Source of the DNA: Micromonospora violae
Lineage (GTDB): Bacteria > Actinomycetota > Actinomycetes > Mycobacteriales > Micromonosporaceae
Length of the DNA: 64,000 nt
Direction: 5' to 3'
NCBI RefSeq assembly: GCF_004217135.1
Contig: NZ_SHKK01000001.1
Span: forward strand, 2,046,001 to 2,110,000
Shown: positions 49,015 to 56,626 of the stretch, piece by piece
How the letters are laid out: each line of letters opens with the position of its first letter
Position numbering within the stretch: the first letter of the stretch is position 1
Made by a program: the position numbers and the translations under genes
The notes under the pieces: model-generated
Databases searched by the model: none
Seen by the model: the letters and a program-made list of their open reading frames with translations, nothing else
Told to the model about the DNA's origin: nothing

Positions 49015-49498
49015 GGACGGTGCTGAAGAAGCATCTCGCGCCAACGGCGAGGATGACGCGGAAGACATCCGTGTCATCGAGGCCGTGAGCACGCAGGCCC
49101 GTTACATCGGCCTCGGTGACGGAGTTCGCATCGGCCGCGACCTTTCCGGCGAAGTTGACGACTGCGACCTCCTGCGCGGAGAGACCGGCGCTGCCGTGGT
49201 CCGACGCGATGGCGGCGACAGTCGCCGCGTCGAAGAACTTGTCGCGCAGGACCTTTCCATGTGCCAGACCGCAGTAGGAGGATTTCAGGGCCCGGGCCGC
49301 GGCGAGGGTCACCAACTCATAGCGGCGCAACTCCATCCCGTCCTTCACCGCACCGTTGAGCTGCTGCCATGCCAGATACGCCGCCGGGTTGTGGGCGAAC
49401 AACCTGGTGTAGTTGGGCAGGTAGCCCATCGCCTTCGTGTCGGTGTCGAAGATCCGCTCAGTGTCCGCGGACCGCTCTGCCTGCCGTAGGAAACTCAT
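48929..49498 (-). CDS. Carboxymuconolactone decarboxylase / AhpD-like family protein
   Basis: 189-residue helical protein. The core 'YELVTLAAARALKSSYCGLAHGKVLRD' (shown in outline) corresponds to the AhpD CxxC-x5-H site, but the first Cys is Ser here (S-S-Y-C-G-L-A-H), so the classical disulphide reductase centre is incomplete. The rest ('VVNFAGKVAADANSVTEADV', 'FRVILAVGARCFFSTVLSA') fits peroxidase-related members. Such proteins may still act in peroxide handling or as decarboxylase-like enzymes. Monocistronic; start ATG 49498 with GGAGGAG upstream. Confidence 0.88.
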   Translation of the reverse strand: MSFLRQAERSADTERIFDTDTKAMGYLPNYTRLFAHNPAAYLAWQQLNGAVKDGMELRRYELVTLAAARALKSSYCGLAHGKVLRDKFFDAATVAAIASDHGSAGLSAQEVAVVNFAGKVAADANSVTEADVTGLRAHGLDDTDVFRVILAVGARCFFSTVLSAAGAEPDPQYQESLDADLRQALSFGG

Positions 49499-49624
49499 CC
49501 GGCTCCTCCCTGTTTGGACCCGGACGGTACGCCGTTGGGGCTGCGAACGCTGTCGGGAAACCGGCCGTGTGCGAAGGGCCGGACGGTCGTCAGGTGTCGG
49601 GCCGCCAGGCGACGTTGACAGCCG

Positions 49625-49963
49625 CTACAGGCTGTTGACGGCCTGGGAGACGCGCAGAACGGCATCGGCAACGGCGGTCACCGTTCCGGCGCCTGCCAGC
49701 AGGGCCGGTAGCAGGCTGCGGATGCCCTCCACGTTGGGCCGCGGCTCGGCGGCGTACGCCGCGGCCGTGCTCGCCAACTGGGTCAGCCGTTCGGCCTCGC
49801 GAACCTCCGTCCGGTGTTTCGCGATCTCGTCGACCAGAGCAGCGACGAGCCCGGTGAGATCCGAGCCTCGACTGAAGTCGTTGCTCCGGTTGTGCACCTG
49901 CGCGTGGTCACCGAAGACGTTCGCCTCACCGCTGATGTCGCCGCCGAAATTGAACTGACTCAC
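49625..49963 (-). CDS. Small protein with Gly/Asn-rich N-terminal motif and helical tail
   Basis: 112 residues from GTG 49963. The N-terminus 'SQFNFGGDISGEANVFGDHA' continues 'QVHNRSND' and closely mirrors the C-terminus of the neighbouring 50017 gene product. The rest is helical ('VAALVDEIAKHRTEVREAER'), ending in a hydrophobic segment ('LLPALLAGAGTVTAVADAVL') that could sit in a membrane or pack in an oligomer. Motifs of this kind occur in actinobacterial proteins thought to act in conflict or signalling systems; I infer only that the two adjacent proteins share an interaction module. It lies 53 bp after the larger gene on the same strand. Confidence 0.75.
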   Translation of the reverse strand: MSQFNFGGDISGEANVFGDHAQVHNRSNDFSRGSDLTGLVAALVDEIAKHRTEVREAERLTQLASTAAAYAAEPRPNVEGIRSLLPALLAGAGTVTAVADAVLRVSQAVNSL

Positions 49964-50016
49964 TGACTCATCCTTCCTGGTCGCCCGACGGCCGGACCTC
50001 CGGGGCCACAAACCGA

Positions 50017-51552
50017 TCAGTCCGACTGGTCAACGTGCTCGACATTCGACACCCGTCCGTGGTTGCCGAAGATGTTGCCCCGGCCGGACACCTCCCCGAT
50101 GTTGGTGATGTTGTTGATGATCCGCCGCTGTCCGGCGGCTATCTCGGATGTGTCGATGCCCTTGTCCGTCAGGAACGCGATCAGACAGTCGATCACTCCT
50201 CGCTGCATCCGCAACAGACAATCACGCACATCCGCGACTTCGAAATAGCTCTCGATGCTCGCGTTGGCCGCGAGTTCCCGGGCGCTGAAGAGCGACCCGT
50301 AGTCGTAGCGTCGACCCTCCTGGAGCGCCTCGTAGTGATGCAGCGCCCGTTCCTCGCGCGCCCTGGCCAGATCGATGCCCCGCTCCGAGCGCAGGAACAG
50401 TTCGGCAACGTAGGTGCGCCATGCCGCGATGGCGAGGGCCCACGTGGTCGAGCGTCCACGAAGCGGGCTCAGATCCTCCCCGAACAGGCCATAGAACCCG
50501 GTGGCGGGCGCGGAGCCGCGCAGGACCGGCGGCAGGACGAGGGCCGCGAACTCGCAGGACAGAATGCCCTGGTCGAGGGTGTAGCGGGCGACGAGGGTGA
50601 CGACGATCCGGCCACCCACGAGGCTCTTCGCCAGACACACGTACGTCCTGGCCTGCTCCCCTGGCGCGTCGCTGCCCAGGTCCACCCATGAGGTTTCCAG
50701 GCGGGAAGGCGGGCGCATCTCGTCGGGATGGAACAACCCCTCACAATCCGGCAGCACGTCCCCTCGCACGTAGATCCGCTTGGTGACCTCGATGTCGCTC
50801 AGGCCGAGCCGGGACCGGGCGAGTCGGATCAGGTCGTCGTGCAGTTCTCGGATGGTGAAGGTCGCCGGTGGTCGTGCGGCGTCTCGATTCTCTTCTCGAC
50901 CGCGACCGCGACCGCGACCGATGTCGATGGGCGACAGGGCCCAGCGGCCGATCTCAGTGCCGCTGCCGACGAACGGGCTGGCCGCGGCAACCCCGAAGAC
51001 GATCATGTTGGCATCGTGCAGAGCGGCAAGCTCGTCTTCCAGGTCTGATTCGACCTCTGGCGCCTGGGCGCCCAGAGCCTCCTCCTCCGCCATGATGCCG
51101 ATCGCCGCCGCGCGGGTTTCCTGGAGACTGAGGAAGGTCGTGCGCCACCCGACTCCGCACGCCACGGCGATGAGAGGCAGCGAGAGTAGCGCCGTCGCCA
51201 GCCCGTCGCGCCAGAGGAGGAAGGCAGCGAGCGTGACCAGGCCGAGCAACGAATAACGCGTCAGCGCGACCGCGTCGTACAACTTCCGCCAATGGGTGTG
51301 GGCCGCCTGGGCGTGCCGCACCAGCGCAACCGCATCCACCCCGAAAGGGGGACACCACGCCTTCGGGTTGTCGATGCTGTAATCCAGCAACACCTGCGCC
51401 GCCAACGGCGGATGCAGGTGCATGGCGCTGCACATCTGTCGGCTGGCCAGGTCTTTCGGTACCGAGGGCAACGTCGACCCGCCGTCGACACGGCCGCTCA
51501 CCGTGTCGGCAACGTCGTTCGCACTGACACTTCTGGGAATTGGCGGTGCCAT
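50017..51552 (-). CDS. Large two-TM protein with shared C-terminal Gly/Asn motif, unknown function
   Basis: 511 residues. After ~85 soluble residues come two hydrophobic helices (about residues 97-115 and 118-135, 'LLGLVTLAAFLLWRDGLATA' onwards). The large cytoplasmic part contains an Arg/Gly stretch ('IGRGRGRGREENRD') and a domain with 'AKSLVGGRIVVTLVARYTLD'. Near the C-terminus a helical block ('DVRDCLLRMQRGVIDCLIAF') precedes 'NITNIGEVSGRGNIFGNHGR' and 'VSNVEHVDQSD', which matches the start of the 49625 product. I do not recognise the family. It and its small partner may form a membrane-linked sensor-effector pair. Confidence 0.72.
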   Translation of the reverse strand: MAPPIPRSVSANDVADTVSGRVDGGSTLPSVPKDLASRQMCSAMHLHPPLAAQVLLDYSIDNPKAWCPPFGVDAVALVRHAQAAHTHWRKLYDAVALTRYSLLGLVTLAAFLLWRDGLATALLSLPLIAVACGVGWRTTFLSLQETRAAAIGIMAEEEALGAQAPEVESDLEDELAALHDANMIVFGVAAASPFVGSGTEIGRWALSPIDIGRGRGRGREENRDAARPPATFTIRELHDDLIRLARSRLGLSDIEVTKRIYVRGDVLPDCEGLFHPDEMRPPSRLETSWVDLGSDAPGEQARTYVCLAKSLVGGRIVVTLVARYTLDQGILSCEFAALVLPPVLRGSAPATGFYGLFGEDLSPLRGRSTTWALAIAAWRTYVAELFLRSERGIDLARAREERALHHYEALQEGRRYDYGSLFSARELAANASIESYFEVADVRDCLLRMQRGVIDCLIAFLTDKGIDTSEIAAGQRRIINNITNIGEVSGRGNIFGNHGRVSNVEHVDQSD

Positions 51553-51617
51553 GCCGGCACAGTAGTTCCCGCACCGTCAATTCGCTGTCCGTGATCTTTC
51601 AGGGCCGGCCGCGTCCC

Positions 51618-52331
51618 TCAAACTGCGTCAACCGGAGGTCTTCCCGTCCAGGCCCACATTTCCAATGCGTGCCGGTCGATGAGCGTGATGTTGAGCTGCC
51701 GGGCGATCTGGATGCCATCGCCCGCAGTGAAGAAGCTGTTCGTCACGAGGATGCAGATCTCACCGCCATGGATCACCCGGCAGGTGCCGGCGAACCGCTG
51801 GATCGCGGCGCTGCCCACGCGGTTGTCGGCGCTCTGGCGCTTGCACTGCACCACGACGCGTCGGCCGTCGGGAGCCAACGCCACGACGTCGGCTCCCCGG
51901 TCACCGGGGCCGCCACACACCGTCACATCGCGAAACCCGGAGGCGACCAGGAGCCGGGCGAACCACTGCTCGAACTCGGGGCCGCTCATCGCGTCGGTCA
52001 CCGCGATCAGCCGGTCCCGCTGGGCCTGATCGGCCCGCTCGCGGGCGCGCTGCTTCGACACCACGACAAACACCGCGACCGCCCCCGCGACGACGAGGCT
52101 CACCAGGAGCGCGGTCCAGTATGGATGCTGTCGCACGAAGTCGATGACCGCGCGCAGGAGCACAAGGCCGACGACGGCAGCCACCGCGAACATCCAGGCG
52201 TTGGCCGACCTGCCGCCGCCAGCCACGCGGCGGACCGTGGATCTGCGCCGAACCCTGCCGGTACGCCGCCTTCGGTAGTGCGCCCGAACTCGCGCGCCAC
52301 CTTTCCTGGTGTGTGACCTCACGTATGGCAC
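51618..52331 (-). CDS. Membrane-anchored Mrr-type restriction endonuclease-like protein
   Basis: About 237 residues. Two hydrophobic helices in the N-terminal half ('AWMFAVAAVVGLVLLRAVID' and 'WTALLVSLVVAGAVAVFVVV') precede a PD-(D/E)xK domain of the Mrr_cat type: 'SGPEFEQWFARLLVASGFRD', catalytic Asp in 'GDRGADVVAL' and the Gln-x-Lys of 'RRVVVQCKRQSADNRVG', followed by 'ILVTNSFFTAGDGIQIARQL'. GTG 52331 is preferred: GGGGAGG lies six bases upstream, and the start lies 13 bp inside the upstream truncated gene. Such membrane-anchored nuclease-like proteins are common in actinomycetes; a defence role against modified or foreign DNA is possible but unproven. Confidence 0.82.
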   Translation of the reverse strand: MPYVRSHTRKGGARVRAHYRRRRTGRVRRRSTVRRVAGGGRSANAWMFAVAAVVGLVLLRAVIDFVRQHPYWTALLVSLVVAGAVAVFVVVSKQRARERADQAQRDRLIAVTDAMSGPEFEQWFARLLVASGFRDVTVCGGPGDRGADVVALAPDGRRVVVQCKRQSADNRVGSAAIQRFAGTCRVIHGGEICILVTNSFFTAGDGIQIARQLNITLIDRHALEMWAWTGRPPVDAV

Positions 52332-52825
52332 AAGGCACCTCCCCGGTCGAGGAAGCCCCAGTGTCGCGGCAGCGTCCAACAAACCGCGCACACGATCGCC
52401 ATCATGCTTCGCCGGACGACCACCTGCGGCGGCTCGATGCTCAGGCCACGGCGTCGATGCACGATCACCCCGGGCCGGGACCGCAGGCTCGCACTCGCCG
52501 GTGTGCTCAGGTGCACGAGGTCACCAACCTCCTCCGAGCGCAACCCCCACACGGCGAGCGCACTGAGATGACTGAGCGCGCCGTCTCCGCCGGCCCAGGC
52601 GAGAGCCGCCCGCAGACTAAGGGCCGGGTCGAGTCGACTCAGAGCCGGGGCACCGGGTCGCCCACCGACGAGGTGCGCCGCCACGAACACCTCGGGCAGC
52701 ACCCGTACCAATTCGCCGTTACGACAGGCCTGGCGAAGAGTCCACGACGGCACCACCTGCCCGGCCGCCCCGCGCGTCACCAGCCCTGCGCCAAGCTCCA
52801 CGAGTTCCCGAAGCACCGAGTTCAC
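52319..52825 (-). pseudogene. Truncated AbiEi/DUF559-type protein
   Basis: The frame encodes the N-terminal winged helix ('NSVLRELVELGAGLVTRGAA', then 'VPSWTLRQACRNGELVRVLP') and the middle region ('RAALAWAGGDGALSHLSALA', 'VHLSTPASASLRSRPGVIVH') of proteins annotated as AbiEi-family antitoxins or DUF559 proteins in actinomycetes. After 'VRRSMMAIVCAVCWTL' resemblance stops and the frame ends at 52319, without the C-terminal nuclease-like domain, so roughly a third to a half of the usual protein is missing. Deletion or frameshift at the downstream gene border is likely. GTG 52825 is the family-like start; the frame is open to 52888. Between it and 53018 (about 190 bp) I see no gene. Confidence 0.65.
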
Positions 52826-53018
52826 GCACCGAACCGTGACGCCCCGCCCCACCCTCCGCAACCACACCCCACCGCCCTCTGTGGACACCGGCCAACCTGT
52901 GCACGAACACCCGGCCGCCGCCCAGATGTGCTAGCTGCTCAGGTGATCGGTGGCAGTTGAAGAGGGCTGGTGTCGGCGTTTCGAGTCGCTCCACTGCCAA
53001 CGATCAAGAAACGCAGGG

Positions 53019-54644
53019 TCAGGACGGGACGTCGCGGTGGCGGAAGGCTGCCACGCCGACGGCGAGCAGCGCCGCGGCCACCGCCGCCAGCACCAGCAGG
53101 GGAAGCGCTGCCGGGTCGACCGCGGGCACGGACGGCACATGGGTGTACGGCGAGACGTTGAGCGCGGCCTGCGGCAGCTCCAGCACCGCGCCGAGTTGCC
53201 CGAGGAGCAGGAAGACCAGCAGCGCCGTCCAGGACAGCACGACCGACCAGCGGGGCAGCAGCCCGAAGAGCGCGGTGACCACCCCGGCGACGACGAGCAG
53301 GGCGGGCAGGCGCAGCAGCGCGGCACCACCCAGCTCGACGGCCTGGCCGAGCGGGTCGCCGGTGACGATGCCGTAGCCGAGGCCGGTGCTCACGCCGGCG
53401 AGCAGCAGCAGGGCGACCGCGCCGAGCGTCGCGGCGAGCACCTGGGTGCCGAGCCAGCGGGTGCGGCTGACCGCCGTGGCCAGGGCGGCCTCCAGCACCC
53501 CGTCGGCTTCGTCGCCGCGTACCCGGAGCAGGGCCTGCACCACGTACGCGCCGATGGTCAGGGCGAAGAGGCCGAGCATCGCGGCCAGGTACGCGTTGAT
53601 CAGGTCGGCTCCGCCACCCATCGCGTTGATCGCTTCGGCGGCGGCCGGATTCGCGCCGATCATGTCGTTGAACTCGTCGCCGGCGATACCCATGGAGAAG
53701 CCGAGTACGGCCACCCCGACCGCCCAGCCGAGTAGCGTGCCGCGCTGCATCCGCCAGGCCAGACCGGCGGGGTTGAGCAGCCGTGGCGCGCCGGTCGAGG
53801 GGCCGCGGCGGGGGGCGATCAGCCCGGCGCCCTGGTCGCGTCGCTCGGCGAGGGCGTACGCCGCCACCACTCCGGCGAGCAGCAGCGCGACGGGCAGGGC
53901 GAGCACCAACCAGCGTTCACCGTCGAAGGCTCGTACCTGGTTGCCCCACCCGAGCGGGGAGATCCACGACGGCCAGGCGCTCTGCACCCGGGTGCCGTCG
54001 GCGCTCTGCTCGCCGAGCACGTCGCCGGCGGCGCGCAGTACGAAGGAGAGCCCGACCGTGGCGGCGGCGAGGGCGTTGGCGCCGCGTGCGGTGACGGAGA
54101 GCTGGGCGGTGACCGCGGCGATCGCGGTGAAGGCGACCCCGACACCGCCGATCGCGGCCGCTGCCGCGACGGACCCGGCGAGCGGCAGACCGGCGCCGAC
54201 CAGCGCGACCGCGAGCATTACGGCGGCCAGGGCGTTCGCCGCGACGATGACGAGCAGCGCGGCGGTCAGCGGCGCGTACCGGCCGACGACGGAGGCACCG
54301 AGCAGTTCGGCGCGACCGGTCTCCTCGTTCTGGCGGGTGTGCCGGGTCACCGCGAAGGTGCTCAGCAGCGCGACGATCAGGGCCAACGTCACGTACGTCT
54401 CGGCGACCACCACGGCACCGAGGTCGGTGCCGTGGATGGGGCCGTTGAAGGCACGGGCGACCAGGCTGGACGCCGAGGTGACGGCGTAGCCCAACCGGGC
54501 CTCCTGGTCCGGGTAGATGCCGGCGACGCTGCCGGCCAGGGCGTAGCCGAGCAGGGGCGTGCCGAGGATCCAGATGGCCAGGCGGATCCGGTCGCGGCGC
54601 AGGACGAGCCGGGCCAGCCGGGTCGTGCCGGTGAGGGTGGTCAC
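53019..54644 (-). CDS. ABC-2 type exporter, permease subunit
   Basis: 541 residues with about twelve hydrophobic segments, the length of the two-module exporter permeases common in actinomycetes. 'LRRDRIRLAIWILGTPLLGY' opens the first module and 'GLAWRMQRGTLLGWAVGVAV' the second. It overlaps the ATPase gene by 4 bp (GTGA), so the two form one transporter. With the divergent TetR-type regulator at 55728, drug or toxic-lipid export is the usual inference. The 3' end has no clear terminator. Confidence 0.9.
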   Translation of the reverse strand: MTTLTGTTRLARLVLRRDRIRLAIWILGTPLLGYALAGSVAGIYPDQEARLGYAVTSASSLVARAFNGPIHGTDLGAVVVAETYVTLALIVALLSTFAVTRHTRQNEETGRAELLGASVVGRYAPLTAALLVIVAANALAAVMLAVALVGAGLPLAGSVAAAAAIGGVGVAFTAIAAVTAQLSVTARGANALAAATVGLSFVLRAAGDVLGEQSADGTRVQSAWPSWISPLGWGNQVRAFDGERWLVLALPVALLLAGVVAAYALAERRDQGAGLIAPRRGPSTGAPRLLNPAGLAWRMQRGTLLGWAVGVAVLGFSMGIAGDEFNDMIGANPAAAEAINAMGGGADLINAYLAAMLGLFALTIGAYVVQALLRVRGDEADGVLEAALATAVSRTRWLGTQVLAATLGAVALLLLAGVSTGLGYGIVTGDPLGQAVELGGAALLRLPALLVVAGVVTALFGLLPRWSVVLSWTALLVFLLLGQLGAVLELPQAALNVSPYTHVPSVPAVDPAALPLLVLAAVAAALLAVGVAAFRHRDVPS

Positions 54645-55618
54645 CGGGCACCCCCCTGCGGGGCGTCGGCGTGCGAGGCGTCGGCGGCGGGAGCGCCTGC
54701 CGCGGCGGCGGCCGGGGTGCCCGGTGCCGCGGCGGCGGGGTCGTCACCGTAGTGGCGCAGGAAGAGCTGCTCCAGGGTGGGTGGCGTGCTGGTCAGCGCG
54801 CGGACGCCGAAACGGATGAGCTGGCCGAGCAGCTCGTCGAGGTGGGCGGGTTCGACCTCCAGGTGGGTGCGGCCATTGACCTCGTGCACGTCGTGCACGC
54901 CGGGCAGCGTGTCCAGGCCGGTGACCGGGCGGGTGGTCTCGACGGTCACCGCCGTGCGGGTGAGGTGGCGCAGCTCGGTGAGGGTGCCGGATTCGACGGT
55001 GCGGCCCTCGCGGATGATGCTGACCCGGTCGCAGAGCGCCTCGACCTCGGCGAGCACGTGGCTGGAGAGCAGCACGGTGGCTCCGGCGTGCTTGACCCGC
55101 CGGACCTCGTCCTGGAACACCGCCTCCATCAGTGGGTCGAGGCCGGACGTCGGCTCGTCGAGCACGTACAGCTCCACCGGGGAGGAGAAGGCGGCGACGA
55201 TGGCGACCTTCTGCCGGTTGCCCTTGGAGTAGGTGCGGCAGCGGCGCGTCGGGTCCAGGTCGAAGCGGTGCAGCAGCTCGTCGCGGCGGCGTCGGTCGAG
55301 GCCGCCGCGCAGCTGACCGAGCAGGTCGATGGCTTCCCCGCCGGTGAGGTTGGGCCAGAGATTGACGTCTCCCGGCACGTACGCCAGCCGGCGGTGCAGG
55401 CGGACCGCGTCGCGCCACGGGTCAGCGCCGAGCACCTGGGCGTCGCCGGAGTCGCGGCGGAGGAGCCCGAGCAGAATCCGGATGGTGGTGGACTTTCCGG
55501 AGCCGTTGGGCCCGAGGAAGCCGTGCACCTCTCCCTGCTCGACGTGCAGGTCCAGCCCGTCGAGTGCCCGGATGGCGCCGAACGTCTTGACCAGATTGCC
55601 GATCGAGATGACGGGCAT
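54641..55618 (-). CDS. ABC-2 type exporter, ATP-binding subunit
   Basis: 325 residues. Walker A 'GFLGPNGSGKSTTIRILLGL', the Q-loop region 'LAYVPGDVNLWPNLTGGEAI', the signature 'TYSKGNRQKVAIVAAF' (Y-S-K-G-N-R-Q-K, with Asn in place of Gly-Gln-type usual 'LSGGQ'), Walker B 'LYVLDEPTSGLDPLM' and the switch His in 'VLLSSHVLAEVEAL' are all seen. The C-terminal ~30 residues are Ala/Pro/Asp low-complexity sequence. Transcribed away from the TetR gene, with a palindromic operator about 40 bp upstream of its start. It powers the permease encoded immediately after it. Confidence 0.93.
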   Translation of the reverse strand: MPVISIGNLVKTFGAIRALDGLDLHVEQGEVHGFLGPNGSGKSTTIRILLGLLRRDSGDAQVLGADPWRDAVRLHRRLAYVPGDVNLWPNLTGGEAIDLLGQLRGGLDRRRRDELLHRFDLDPTRRCRTYSKGNRQKVAIVAAFSSPVELYVLDEPTSGLDPLMEAVFQDEVRRVKHAGATVLLSSHVLAEVEALCDRVSIIREGRTVESGTLTELRHLTRTAVTVETTRPVTGLDTLPGVHDVHEVNGRTHLEVEPAHLDELLGQLIRFGVRALTSTPPTLEQLFLRHYGDDPAAAAPGTPAAAAAGAPAADASHADAPQGGAR

Positions 55619-55658
55619 CGCCCCTCCTGCCGTTGGCTGCGTCGACCACCCTCACTGT

Positions 55659-55675
55659 ACTGACCGATGGTCAGT
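55659..55675. promoter_or_regulatory. TetR-type operator between the exporter and the two-HTH regulator
   Basis: ACTGACCGATGGTCAGT has perfect seven-base arms (ACTGACC/GGTCAGT) around GAT. A second, degenerate half-site CCCATCGGTCAG follows at about 55695-55706, in opposite orientation to the GACCGATGG core. Both lie in the 109-bp divergent promoter region, fitting control of the exporter and of the regulator itself. Binder inferred. Confidence 0.75.
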
Positions 55676-55727
55676 GGAATCAACGGTCATTGTGCCCATC
55701 GGTCAGGACGTCGCTAGGCTGGCCGGC

Positions 55728-56582
55728 ATGACCGCCGATCCCGCGGACGACACCCGCACCCGGATCCTGCGCGCCGCGCTCGACCTGTTCGCCGAACACG
55801 GCTACCAGCGCACCTCGCTGCGCCAGATCGGCGAGCGGCTACGGCTCACCAAGACCGCGATCCTGTATCACTTCCCGGCCAAGGAGAATCTGCTCGCCGC
55901 CCTGGTCGAGCCGTTGTTGGCGGACCTGGAGGCACTGCTCGACTCGGCCCAGGCACAGCCCACCGAGCAGGCCAGGTGGGCGGTCCTGGAGGGCTGGGTG
56001 GACATCATGCTCGCCCATCGCCGGCCGCTCGGGATGCTCTTCCACGACATCGCGCTGGTCGGCCGTGGCGACACGTACCACCGATTGATAGTGATCGCGA
56101 TGCGCGCCAACGACCTCATCGCGGGGCCGGACGCCGGGCGTCGGGAGCGGGTCCGCGCGGTGCAGGCCATCGCGGCGTGCAGTGATCCGATCGTGTTCTT
56201 CACCGACGTACCCGACGAGGTGCTGCGCGCCGACATGCTCGACGGCGTACGCCGGCTGCTGGCACCGCTGCCCGCGGACGCCGGGACGCCGGCGGGCGGG
56301 GCGCGCACGACGATCCCGGCGCCAGCGGGGGAAACACCGCCACGCGCGACCGCGAGGGACGCGGCCCCGGGCGGCGCGGCCCCGACGACGCCGTCGGGCG
56401 TGAGCGGCGGTGCGGCGATGGCGAGCCGGCGTCGGCGGCCGGGACGGCCACCTGCGCTGCGCCGGGATCAGATCGAGGCGGCCCGGCGGATGCACGCGGC
56501 GGGCACCCATTCGGTGAACGCCATCGCCGCCGAGCTGGGTGTCTCGCGGGCCACCGTCTACCGGCACCTGACCGCGTCATAA
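55728..56582 (+). CDS. TetR-family regulator with a second, C-terminal recombinase-type HTH
   Basis: 284 residues, about 80 longer than a usual TetR protein. Residues 10-55 are the TetR HTH ('ILRAALDLFAEHGYQRTSLR', then 'LRLTKTAILYHFPAKENLLA'). A helical ligand domain runs to about residue 185, then ~45 residues of Ala/Pro/Thr linker. The last ~50 residues ('GRPPALRRDQIEAARRMHAA' and 'AAELGVSRATVYRHL') are a Hin/resolvase-type helix-turn-helix with the Gly-Arg-Pro minor-groove arm. Two different DNA-binding domains in one chain suggest looping or a second target set. It diverges from the ABC-2 exporter genes, its probable target. Confidence 0.9.
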   Translation: MTADPADDTRTRILRAALDLFAEHGYQRTSLRQIGERLRLTKTAILYHFPAKENLLAALVEPLLADLEALLDSAQAQPTEQARWAVLEGWVDIMLAHRRPLGMLFHDIALVGRGDTYHRLIVIAMRANDLIAGPDAGRRERVRAVQAIAACSDPIVFFTDVPDEVLRADMLDGVRRLLAPLPADAGTPAGGARTTIPAPAGETPPRATARDAAPGGAAPTTPSGVSGGAAMASRRRRPGRPPALRRDQIEAARRMHAAGTHSVNAIAAELGVSRATVYRHLTAS

Positions 56583-56626
56583 TGAGACAGTTCTAAGACT
56601 GTTTCGAGACGGTTGTGAACCGGGAT

